Shown one piece after another: positions 1 through 7,151 of a stretch of 64,000 bases of DNA. The stretch comes from Planctomicrobium sp051466335 (GTDB lineage Bacteria > Planctomycetota > Planctomycetia > Planctomycetales > Planctomycetaceae). The stretch's first letter is position 1. Each line of letters opens with the position of its first letter. The notes under the pieces were generated by a model. It had not been told where the DNA came from. It saw nothing but the letters and a program-made list of their open reading frames with translations, and did no database searches. The stretch covers positions 2,976,001-3,040,000 of the forward strand of contig NZ_CP195793.1 of assembly GCF_051466335.1 (NCBI RefSeq), given 5' to 3'. The translations under genes were made by a program, and so were the position numbers.

Positions 1-1434
1 CATGATGGCAATTCCCTTGCGGGATTCAGGAACCAACGGACCGGGAATCCATTCTTCTGCCTGAGCAGCAAGTTCGTGTTGAGACAGAAACCATTTTCGT
101 CCAGTTGTTTTGTTCGTCGCTTCAAATACTTCCAGATCTTTATCAGCAAACGCTTCCAGCACGGCGGCAGGCCGATTCTTTGCTTCCGCGAGCCGTCGAA
201 GAATTTCGAGTTCGTAGCTCAGGATTTTCTCTTCCGCATGGACGATCGCCTTTCCCATGAGGTTGATGGGAATTGCGTCTCCGATTTTCGCATCCGACTT
301 CATGTAAATTTCGTCGCAGGCCACTGCGAGGATCGCTCCACCGCTGGTTGCTTCACGCGGGATATACGCGACCGTTTTGACCTTCCGTTTGCTCAAGTCC
401 GAGATCTGCTGAGAAAGATCCGCGCACACTGTCAACAAGCCCCCTGGGGTGTCAATTTCAAAGACAATCAGGTCTGCCCCGGAGCTGACGGCGCGTTCAA
501 TTTGCCTTTGGGCAAATGATTTGAAGACTTCGTCGATCACATCATGAAGCTCGATGTAAACGACTTTTTTGATTGGGGCCGCTGGCGTGAGTTCCTTAAG
601 GGCGTCAACCGACAGCCCGAGTCCTTCGATCAGCTCACGACGACTTGAAGCTGTGCGAAGTGCGAGGATGTCGTAGTTTCTGGCTTGAGCCGAAGAGAGT
701 AGCCCAGAAGTGCCCGGTTCAATGACGGTTTTCGTGCTCAGGATGACGTTTCCTTCATCCTGAAGTTTCCTCGCTTCATCGGAAGTCGCCAGCCGCGTCT
801 CTTTTTGTCCCTCTTCTGGTTCGATCTGTAGTTGAACCAGCGATACCTGCGGATCCATCAGAGCATTCGCGAGTGGAACCGAAACTCGAGGGTTTCTGCG
901 ACGTTCGATGATCCCTCGAACAATCGTTTGTTGATCCGCTTGGACCGCTTTTCCATATCCAATGTCGCCCAGTGAGGCATTTGGCCCCATTACAATTTGC
1001 TGACAAGCGAGTGCCGGCAGTACATTGAACCCGTTCACAGTCTCTGGAATGTATGCGACAGTCGTGACGTTGCTGAGTGGATTTTCAGTCAGAAAGTCGG
1101 CAAGCGCATAACAGTTGTGAAAAGAGCTAGATCCAGGCTGGATCTCCAGAATCAGGTAGCCAGCGCGCCCTTCGCGGGAAGCTGTATCCTGAAGCTGCAG
1201 AGCCGTTCTGCGGATTTGTCCAAGCACCTCGTCGCCTATGGGGGAAGTCACCGTCACGAGTCTGGCTGTTGGCTCGGCAGTCGCTTGTTCGTTCGCTTTC
1301 TCTTGCGCTGGGAGCGCGCCACCAATCAATGAGACGAGAAAGGCAACTGTCAGAGTGAGACCGCGGACGATCGGACTGTCTTTTTTGTGAAGACTTTCCG
1401 AGCTTCGCGGAGACTGTTCGAATTGCTCAAACAT
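1..1434 (-). CDS. NfeD/ClpP-class membrane-bound serine protease, C-terminus beyond window edge (partial)
   Basis: The reading frame is open from an ATG at 1434 down to base 1 (478 codons) and continues outside the window. After a short N-terminus, a hydrophobic stretch at about residues 24-43, ending before PAQEK, looks like a signal peptide or signal anchor. Two ClpP-like repeats follow. The second (from about residue 300) carries IDTPGGLL, then TSGGAIL with candidate nucleophile Ser364, and Lys403 about 39 residues on, close to the Ser-Lys spacing of archaeal 1510-N proteases. The first repeat (about residues 60-190) has NGFNVLPALA where the Ser motif should be, so it is probably inactive. 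The family (COG1030) cleaves membrane proteins such as stomatin partners. The distal NfeD membrane/OB part is not visible. No strong Shine-Dalgarno precedes the ATG. Family assignment is confident; substrate unknown. Confidence 0.85.
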   Translation of the reverse strand, partial: MFEQFEQSPRSSESLHKKDSPIVRGLTLTVAFLVSLIGGALPAQEKANEQATAEPTARLVTVTSPIGDEVLGQIRRTALQLQDTASREGRAGYLILEIQPGSSSFHNCYALADFLTENPLSNVTTVAYIPETVNGFNVLPALACQQIVMGPNASLGDIGYGKAVQADQQTIVRGIIERRRNPRVSVPLANALMDPQVSLVQLQIEPEEGQKETRLATSDEARKLQDEGNVILSTKTVIEPGTSGLLSSAQARNYDILALRTASSRRELIEGLGLSVDALKELTPAAPIKKVVYIELHDVIDEVFKSFAQRQIERAVSSGADLIVFEIDTPGGLLTVCADLSQQISDLSKRKVKTVAYIPREATSGGAILAVACDEIYMKSDAKIGDAIPINLMGKAIVHAEEKILSYELEILRRLAEAKNRPAAVLEAFADKDLEVFEATNKTTGRKWFLSQHELAAQAEEWIPGPLVPESRKGIAIM

Positions 1435-1687
1435 GAACCGATCCCAGTTGGGGGACTTGTCAAACCGAATTTAAACTCGAGCGGTTCCAGATATTGCGAT
1501 CCTCGCACATCGAAAGGACCGCCGAACTGCTGCCGAGTGCACTTAAATATTAAGAGGATACGTGGAATCAGCATCGAAGATCAGAAAAATCAGGCGAATT
1601 CACGAGGGTCGAGGGAAAAAACGAGTCGAGAAATCTCTCCGCATTCCAGAAGTGGTTCGCGACAAAACAGTCTCCTTGTGAAGTCTC

Positions 1688-2047
1688 CTATTGAACGACC
1701 GAGTTTCGCAACGCAGCCTCGATTTTTGCACACGCTTGCCCACGTGTCAGAACCGCGTCACAGCCCCCTTTTTGGGCAGCTTCAAACAACTCAACCCGAA
1801 CATGGGGCCCGTATGCATACATTTTGCAGTCGGGACCCGCTGCTTCACGCAAGCGGGCGAAGTCGAGTTCCGGCATCTCCAGATCGATGAGAATGCAGTC
1901 GTGAGGACCGGTTGAGAGTTGTTGGAGACACCCATTCATGGATAGACAGGTACGTCCCTTCCTCCCTGCACGTTGCACCGCTCCGTGGATCTGGCTGGTG
2001 AAAAACAGGTCTTTGCTCAAGACGAGGACATTGGCTTCGGTCGACAT
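1688..2047 (-). CDS. Receiver-domain-only protein with degenerate active site
   Basis: A 119-aa protein made of one CheY-like receiver fold and no output domain. The pattern of beta strand 1 (NVLVLS), the strand 3 motif ILIDLEMPEL with Asp55, and the C-terminal alpha helix support this. The acidic pair normally after strand 1 is replaced by Ser-Lys, the Thr/Ser position reads YAYG, and the conserved Lys appears as Arg in LTRGQA. Phosphorylation would therefore be impaired or absent, suggesting a pseudo-receiver working by protein contact. A good ribosome binding site (GAAGGAAG) lies just before the ATG. It lies upstream of the NfeD-class protease gene on the same strand with a 253-bp gap, so co-transcription is possible but not shown. 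The partner is unknown. Confidence 0.75.
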   Translation of the reverse strand: MSTEANVLVLSKDLFFTSQIHGAVQRAGRKGRTCLSMNGCLQQLSTGPHDCILIDLEMPELDFARLREAAGPDCKMYAYGPHVRVELFEAAQKGGCDAVLTRGQACAKIEAALRNSVVQ

Positions 2048-2250
2048 TTTCTTCCTTCAAAAGTGTTTCAGCAATATTGTTTTCTGCATTCCGTCCAAGT
2101 TCAAGGCGCCTCAGGAGCATTCATCCAATCGAATCGAGGTTGGCTGGAGACGGTTGCGGAAACTGGTTTGTACCCAATGAGCAAGTGTGTCAAACTGGCC
2201 GATGTACGAGAATCCGATGACTACCGAGAATTCTGGAACACTTACGAAAC

Positions 2251-3108
2251 ATGTCTGCTGCGTCCGAATCCTTCTCGCAATCGCTGATTTCCAGATTTCG
2301 CGTCACCAGGATCATTCTGCGAACGTGTATTGAGGAACGACTGGTTTACCGGGCAGATTTCGCCTTGGGGACGTTGTTTCGCTTTCTCCCCATCGTGACG
2401 CAAATCTTTATGTGGGGAGCGATTTTCGCTGTTGGAACCAAAAGCGAGCATCAGCAAATCGGCGGCTACACTTACCAAAACATGGTCGCCTATTACCTGC
2501 TGACCATGGTGGGGCGTGCTTTTTCGAGTATGCCGGGGCTCGCCAGCGGAATCGCCGCTCAAGTCCGCGACGGGTCCATCAAGAAATTTCTAACGCAGCC
2601 TGTCGACCTATTGAATTACCTGTTCTGGCATCGTGTCGCCCACAAACTGGTCTATTATGGGGTGGCAGCGGGCCCCTTCGCCCTGGTTTTCTGGTTGTGT
2701 CGGGCCTACTTGCCAGACATTCCCGATCTTTTTACGGTGACAGCTTTTATGGCGAGTCTCGTGATGGCGTTTCTGCTGGGGTTCCTGATTGAATCGCTGC
2801 TGGGGCTCATTGCGTTCTGGTTCCTTGAAGTCAGTTCGCTGTTGTTCATCTATATGATGTTCAACTTCTTCTTATCCGGACACATGATCCCCCTCGATTT
2901 CCTTCCGGAGGGGGTTCAACAAGTCGTTTCGCTCACTCCCTTTCAGTTTCTTGCCTATACTCCCGCAGCGATTTGGCTCGGAAAATACTCCCAGCCGGAA
3001 TTGATCAATCTTTTGGTGGTGGAAGTGCTTTGGGTCGTGAGTCTTTTCGTGCTGAACCGGGTTGCTTTTCATTACGGAGTCAAGAGATACAGTGCATTCG
3101 GCGGGTGA
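2251..3108 (+). CDS. ABC-2 family transporter permease (DUF990/COG4587 type)
   Basis: A 285-aa polytopic inner-membrane protein with about six hydrophobic segments, starting after a cytoplasmic N-terminus (FRVTRIILRTCIEERLVYR). The arrangement 'YRADFALGTLFRFLPIV ... GGYTYQNMVAYYLL' and the later QPVDLL loop resemble ABC-2 permeases of the COG4587/COG3694 group. These normally work as a pair with a DrrA-like ATPase. Neither the ATPase nor the second permease is next to it here: the flanking genes are the pseudo-receiver (opposite strand) and obgE. It may use partners encoded elsewhere. The start is the ATG at 2251; the ribosome binding site is weak. Substrate unknown. Confidence 0.8.
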   Translation: MSAASESFSQSLISRFRVTRIILRTCIEERLVYRADFALGTLFRFLPIVTQIFMWGAIFAVGTKSEHQQIGGYTYQNMVAYYLLTMVGRAFSSMPGLASGIAAQVRDGSIKKFLTQPVDLLNYLFWHRVAHKLVYYGVAAGPFALVFWLCRAYLPDIPDLFTVTAFMASLVMAFLLGFLIESLLGLIAFWFLEVSSLLFIYMMFNFFLSGHMIPLDFLPEGVQQVVSLTPFQFLAYTPAAIWLGKYSQPELINLLVVEVLWVVSLFVLNRVAFHYGVKRYSAFGG

Positions 3109-3300
3109 AATCGCTGCCTGCGACCGAGTTTTCACGTTCATTCTCCGTAATTCTGGCTGTCAGATAGTTTCTGGCTTACCAAATGCGTACACTCCGTACA
3201 CCACAGGGAATAAGGCGCTGAATTGTGTCGACACAAGAGTCGACGTCACCGCTTGTTCCGACTTCGACTTCCGAAGAATTTGTTTTGTTGATGAGTTGTC

Positions 3301-4305
3301 ATGTTTATTGATCGCGTCGAATTGGAATGCCAGGCCGGAGACGGTGGCAAAGGGTGCTGTAGCTTTCGTCGCGAGAAATTCGTTCCACGCGGTGGGCCGG
3401 ATGGCGGCGACGGTGGAAATGGTGGCAGCGTCATCATCCGCGCTGATGAAAACCTGGGAAGCTTGTACAGCCTGGTGGGCCATCACCATTGGCAGGCTGA
3501 ACACGGTCGCCCTGGGGAAGGTTCGCTTTGCACCGGGAAATCGGGACTGGATACGGTGATCGTGGTTCCACCCGGGACCATCATTAAAGATCGCACTGAC
3601 GGATTCGTACTGACGGAATTGCTCAGCCACGGAGCAGAAATGGTAGTTGCTCGTGGCGGAAAGGGAGGACGTGGGAACAAGCGGTTTGCTTCCTCCGTCG
3701 ATCGCGCTCCACGAACCACGGAAGATGGCGAACCGGGGGAGATTCGGGCAGTCACACTCGAGCTGAAACTGATTGCGGATGTCGGACTCGTCGGAAAGCC
3801 GAATGCCGGCAAAAGTACGCTCCTGAGTCGCCTGTCTCGTGCTCGACCAGAGATTGCTGCATACCCCTTCACCACCAAGTTTCCCAACTTGGGAATGGTA
3901 CAGGTGGGGCACGATGATTACTTCCTGCTTGCCGATATTCCCGGGCTCATCGAAGGTGCCCATGCAGGTATCGGTTTAGGTCATGAGTTTCTCAAGCACG
4001 TGCAACGTACGCGTGTCTTCATTCATATGATCGAGCCCGATCCGATGGATCAGACTGATCCAGTGCAGAATTACCATCAGATTCGCAAAGAACTGGAACT
4101 TTACGATCCAGATCTTTTGAATCGCCCTGAGTTCATTGTCATCACTAAATGCGAACTTCCAGGTGCGGACGAGTGCGCGAAAGAGCTCAGTAAGAGTATT
4201 GGTCAACCAGTTATGCAGATCTCTTCTGCAACTGGAAAAAACCTGACGGAACTCACTTACCGAGTGCTTGAAAAACTGAAAGAACTCGGCGTCGCGACGG
4301 CATAG
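3301..4305 (+). CDS. obgE: GTPase ObgE/CgtA
   Basis: Conserved ribosome-associated GTPase acting in 50S subunit maturation and stress control. The N-terminal glycine-rich Obg domain (about residues 1-157) begins MFIDRVELECQAGDGG and contains the GGPDGGDGGNGG stretch. The G domain follows with P-loop GKPNAGKST, switch I around YPFTT, the G3 motif DIPGLIEGA, and a G4 site that reads TKCE instead of the usual NKxD. The last motif (SSATG) fits G5. At 334 aa it lacks the C-terminal extension of some Obg proteins. The start at ATG 3301 matches the family N-terminus exactly. Downstream is hemE, 171 bp away. Confidence 0.96.
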   Translation: MFIDRVELECQAGDGGKGCCSFRREKFVPRGGPDGGDGGNGGSVIIRADENLGSLYSLVGHHHWQAEHGRPGEGSLCTGKSGLDTVIVVPPGTIIKDRTDGFVLTELLSHGAEMVVARGGKGGRGNKRFASSVDRAPRTTEDGEPGEIRAVTLELKLIADVGLVGKPNAGKSTLLSRLSRARPEIAAYPFTTKFPNLGMVQVGHDDYFLLADIPGLIEGAHAGIGLGHEFLKHVQRTRVFIHMIEPDPMDQTDPVQNYHQIRKELELYDPDLLNRPEFIVITKCELPGADECAKELSKSIGQPVMQISSATGKNLTELTYRVLEKLKELGVATA

Positions 4306-4476
4306 GTTCCCGAGCGAATCCAGCCACCGTCCCCCTGCCTCAATATTCAAGTTGGTCGCCTCTTCCGAAACACGCGTCGAGTCATTTTGAAGAGGCGCTG
4401 ACTCCCAAACAGTCTGTCGATTTCGGTTGAAACAGGAAATCGACAGTCCGACCTGCCAAAGATCGAAAGCCATCGA

Positions 4477-5523
4477 ATGTCGCTGACTCCAGAACTTCGC
4501 AACTCACGGTTCATGAAGGCTGCTTTCTGCGAGCCAACAGATTGCACCCCTGTCTGGATTATGCGACAGGCTGGCCGTTACTTGCCCGAGTACATGGCAG
4601 TCCGCAGTAAAGTGACATTCATCGAACTCTGTAAACGTCCAGAGTTGGCAGCCGAAGTGACATTGACTGCTCGAGAGGTACTGGGAGTCGACGCAGCGAT
4701 TCTCTTTGCGGACCTGCTGCCGATTCTCGAACCAATGGGGTTCGATCTGGAGTACCAGAAGGGAGAAGGTCCGGTCATCCATAATCCACTCATGAGCGGA
4801 TTGGATGTCGATCGCGTTCAGGCGATTGACGATGTGAGCGTCCTGAATTACGTATTCGAAGCGGTCAAGCTGATCCGTAAAGATCTTCCCGCAAATATCC
4901 CGCTGCTGGGATTCGCAGGTGCTCCCTTCACCCTCGCCTCTTATGCAATTGAAGGGGGAGGTTCGAAGAATTACATCCGCACAAAGTCAATCATGTTCAG
5001 CGACTCCGGAGCATGGGATGCCCTGATGAGCCGACTGGTTGACAGTCTGGCGGTGTACTTGAATGCTCAGATCGCAGCGGGCTGTCAGGCAGTGCAGATT
5101 TTCGATAGCTGGGTGGGATGTCTCAGCCCGGCAGACTACGTGAAGTACGTACTCCCGTACACGAAGAGACTCATTGAGTCGGTGACTCCCGGAGTTCCGG
5201 TCATTAACTTTCTGACCGGGAACCCTGCGTTGATTCCTCATCAAGTCCAGGCGGGTGGGCAAGTCATCGGAGTCGATTGGCGGATCGAATTATCGGAAGC
5301 CCGAAAGATCATCGGATTCGATCGTGCGGTTCAGGGGAATATGGACCCGATATCGCTCTACTGCGATTTGAAAACACTGGAAGCTCGGACGAAACAGATT
5401 CTCGCAGGAGCGTGTGGGCGCCCGGGGCACATTTTCAATCTGGGACATGGAGTTCAACCCGATATGAATCCAGACAATGTGAAGGCACTCGTCAACATGG
5501 TTCACGAATTCAGCGCAAAGTAA
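4477..5523 (+). CDS. hemE: Uroporphyrinogen decarboxylase
   Basis: Converts uroporphyrinogen III to coproporphyrinogen III by four decarboxylations in the cytoplasm, the last step shared by the protoporphyrin and coproporphyrin heme routes. The 348-aa length is normal. Family signatures are visible: PVWIMRQAGRYLPEY near the N-terminus with the substrate-binding Arg, ILFADLLPILE, GFAGAPFTLASY, IFDSWVG and the C-terminal FNLGHGVQPDMNP. The ATG at 4477 gives the usual N-terminus although no clear Shine-Dalgarno is seen. A HemQ-type gene about 8 kb downstream points to the coproporphyrin-dependent end of the pathway. A small hairpin (CGTTCT/AGAACG at 5554-5570) follows the stop. Confidence 0.97.
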   Translation: MSLTPELRNSRFMKAAFCEPTDCTPVWIMRQAGRYLPEYMAVRSKVTFIELCKRPELAAEVTLTAREVLGVDAAILFADLLPILEPMGFDLEYQKGEGPVIHNPLMSGLDVDRVQAIDDVSVLNYVFEAVKLIRKDLPANIPLLGFAGAPFTLASYAIEGGGSKNYIRTKSIMFSDSGAWDALMSRLVDSLAVYLNAQIAAGCQAVQIFDSWVGCLSPADYVKYVLPYTKRLIESVTPGVPVINFLTGNPALIPHQVQAGGQVIGVDWRIELSEARKIIGFDRAVQGNMDPISLYCDLKTLEARTKQILAGACGRPGHIFNLGHGVQPDMNPDNVKALVNMVHEFSAK

Positions 5524-5840
5524 TTCGTTTCCATGTTATACACAGAATCCGAACGTTCTTGCGCAGAACGATTTCAGGTGATTGACAATCCGAGATTGAT
5601 GATAATAATCATCACGATATTGAATGTTTACAGCACCGTAATTTTTGCGGTCAGTGAGACATTCCTTCGTATGAACTTCAAGTTCTTGAAAGAGTTTTCC
5701 AAACTGGAGGTTTGGACGACGGCGTCATTATGGCTCCCGTAAATGCGAGACGGATTTCCTGGTGAACTGACATCTAGTTTGACTGCGCTGGATGTGTTCT
5801 TCGAATCAGATGTCTGTTTTGAAGTTGTTGGAGCGTTCTT
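5524..5840. other. Intergenic region with promoter-like and Fur-box-like sequence
   Basis: 317 bp between hemE and the small secreted protein. It contains a weak hairpin at 5554-5570 that may end hemE transcription, and the promoter/operator candidate at 5582-5614 described separately. The remaining 220 bp before the next start codon show no convincing reading frame and could form a long 5' leader. Confidence 0.5.
5582..5614 (+). promoter_or_regulatory. Putative sigma-70 promoter overlapped by a Fur-box-like palindrome
   Basis: TTGACA at 5582-5587 is followed after 16 bp by AATAAT at 5604-5609, a plausible -35/-10 pair. Overlapping the -10 is TGATAATAATCATCA at 5600-5614. Compared with the 7-1-7 Fur consensus TGATAATNATTATCA, it differs at a single position. 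A repressor bound there would block the promoter. Read rightward, the promoter would serve the secreted 169-aa protein gene at 5841. Iron control is an inference from sequence resemblance to the enterobacterial/Bacillus consensus; planctomycete Fur specificity is not known to me. Confidence 0.45.
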
Positions 5841-6350
5841 GTGATGCGTGTTTTTGTCTCTGGAAAACTTCTCGCCGCCGTATGTGCGATCGTCGTTGGT
5901 TGTGTCGCACAACTGTCGCTGGCAGCGAATCTGTTGCCCGGAGTCACTTCGGCTGAATCCTGGCGCGTGGATCAACTGAACGGAGCGCGAGGCTCAGTCA
6001 GTGTTCAAGGGAACGTGGTCGACATCACCATCGATCAAACCACCGCCCACCCGGAGCATTTGCAAGTTTTCCTGGGGGATCTCGATCTTCAGGAGGGGCT
6101 GACGTACACCGTTTCTGGTGAAATCAAAGCCACCACTTCTCGCGTCATTGTGCTGAACGCTTCAATTGATGAAGACGATTGGCATGAAATCGGATTGCAT
6201 GAAGAGATTCGACTCGAACCGGCATTTCAACAATTCGAATTCACATTTCGAGTCAGTGACGCAGTGCGGAGAAAGAACCGTCTTGGCGTGATTGTTGGTC
6301 AGAGCCCCGGTTCTATTCAGATTCAGAACCTTCAACTGATCAAGAAGTGA
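5841..6350 (+). CDS. Small secreted protein, carbohydrate-binding-module-like beta sandwich
   Basis: A 169-aa protein with a clear Sec signal peptide (positive MRVFVSGK, hydrophobic core to about residue 28, AxA-type site near LSLAAN). The mature part has alternating beta-strand patterns such as LTYTVSGEIKA, FEFTFRVSD and SIQIQNLQLIKK. This matches the general pattern of CBM4/9-like sandwich domains, which bind sugars or simply serve as adhesion modules. No catalytic motif is seen. Start is ambiguous between GTG 5841 and ATG 5844; GGAG at 5830-5833 is 7 bp from the GTG. It lies about 230 bp downstream of the Fur-like promoter candidate. Function unknown; the domain call is by pattern only. 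Confidence 0.7.
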   Translation: MMRVFVSGKLLAAVCAIVVGCVAQLSLAANLLPGVTSAESWRVDQLNGARGSVSVQGNVVDITIDQTTAHPEHLQVFLGDLDLQEGLTYTVSGEIKATTSRVIVLNASIDEDDWHEIGLHEEIRLEPAFQQFEFTFRVSDAVRRKNRLGVIVGQSPGSIQIQNLQLIKK

Positions 6351-6363
6351 ATTCTGCTCCGCG

Positions 6364-6395
6364 ATTCGTCGTGCGTGACCCGACGGCCGACGAAT
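6364..6395 (+). terminator. Possible weak terminator after the secreted protein gene
   Basis: ATTCGTCG and CGACGAAT form an 8-bp stem with a 16-base, partly self-complementary loop just after the stop codon at 6350. There is no long T run (TCTCTC follows), so this is at best a weak intrinsic terminator. Confidence 0.3.
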
Positions 6396-6504
6396 TCTCT
6401 CACATGCTTTCGACTCGTGTTCTCGCACGCAGGTGGCACGGATTTCACTCTCGAGTTGAAGAGCTCCCATTCTGGTCAGAGCTGCTTGTGATCGAGTCGA
6501 CCGG

Positions 6505-6777
6505 TTACCGTTGCTGAAGGTATTCTTCCAGGCGTTCAGCTTTTCGCATCAGGTACGGAATGTGGTTGTTATTCGCCTCGACAAACTGAGCGAGTAGCCG
6601 AATGTGATCCTTGAATTCTTCCGAGAACTTTTGGTTCTCCTGGTCCCGCCAAGTCGAACTCAATGCATCCAACTGTGAAAGCAGCATTGCTGCCTGATCG
6701 GAAAGGGAATTATTGAACTGCTTGAGCTTCAATGCGAATGCTCGAAGGTCTGCTGGATTGGCAATCGCTTGGTTCAT
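6505..6777 (-). CDS. WXG100-like small helical protein
   Basis: A 90-aa protein predicted to be two long helices joined by a short turn: residues 8-40, then STWRDQENQKF, then 50-88. Size, the Trp at the turn (Trp43) and the amphipathic helices match the WXG100/ESAT-6 family of type VII secretion targets. The motif is W-R-D rather than W-x-G, as in some distant homologues. Phe and Leu periodicity supports a dimeric four-helix bundle. It has no signal peptide. No EssC/FtsK-type ATPase or other ESX component lies in this window. It is divergent from the PVC cytochrome gene with a 374-bp gap. A non-secreted structural role is equally possible. Confidence 0.65.
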   Translation of the reverse strand: MNQAIANPADLRAFALKLKQFNNSLSDQAAMLLSQLDALSSTWRDQENQKFSEEFKDHIRLLAQFVEANNNHIPYLMRKAERLEEYLQQR

Positions 6778-7151
6778 GGCTTGTCTCGATGAATTCTGTC
6801 TGCTGCTTCACTGACCGTCCATTGGGGATTGGAAGCGGCCGCGTTGTCGCCTCAAAACTATTGTCCTGATTCAGCAGTCATTATACAGCATTCGACGACA
6901 GCGTCTGCAAGGTGCGGGAAATCAAATTGAAACATGGTCGACGTGAGAGCAAATGATGAGCTGAAACAGCAGCAGTCACTTCCGTTTTCGCCATGAACTC
7001 TCCAGAATGCGATATGCGAACTTGTTGATGGGAACGACGCGGTGTGCCTTGCGTTGCTTTCATTTCGGTTTCAATAAGACTAGCGGTTGAAGTGAGACGA
7101 TTCTCGTCGCCTCACGACGCTGTTTCCTTCATCCTCGCCTAGATTCAACGC
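6778..7151. other. Divergent intergenic region, no supported gene
   Basis: 374 bp between the WXG100-like gene and the PVC cytochrome gene. It should hold both promoters, though I could not fix either. A 37-codon minus-strand frame starting at 6994 has a fair ribosome binding site (GGAGAG) but no recognisable content and is not called. Confidence 0.4.

Noticed and set aside
6881..7063. Minus-strand frame of 60 codons (or 37 from the internal ATG with GGAGAG upstream)
   Set aside because: No recognisable motif, lies in a divergent promoter region, and the composition looks like chance.
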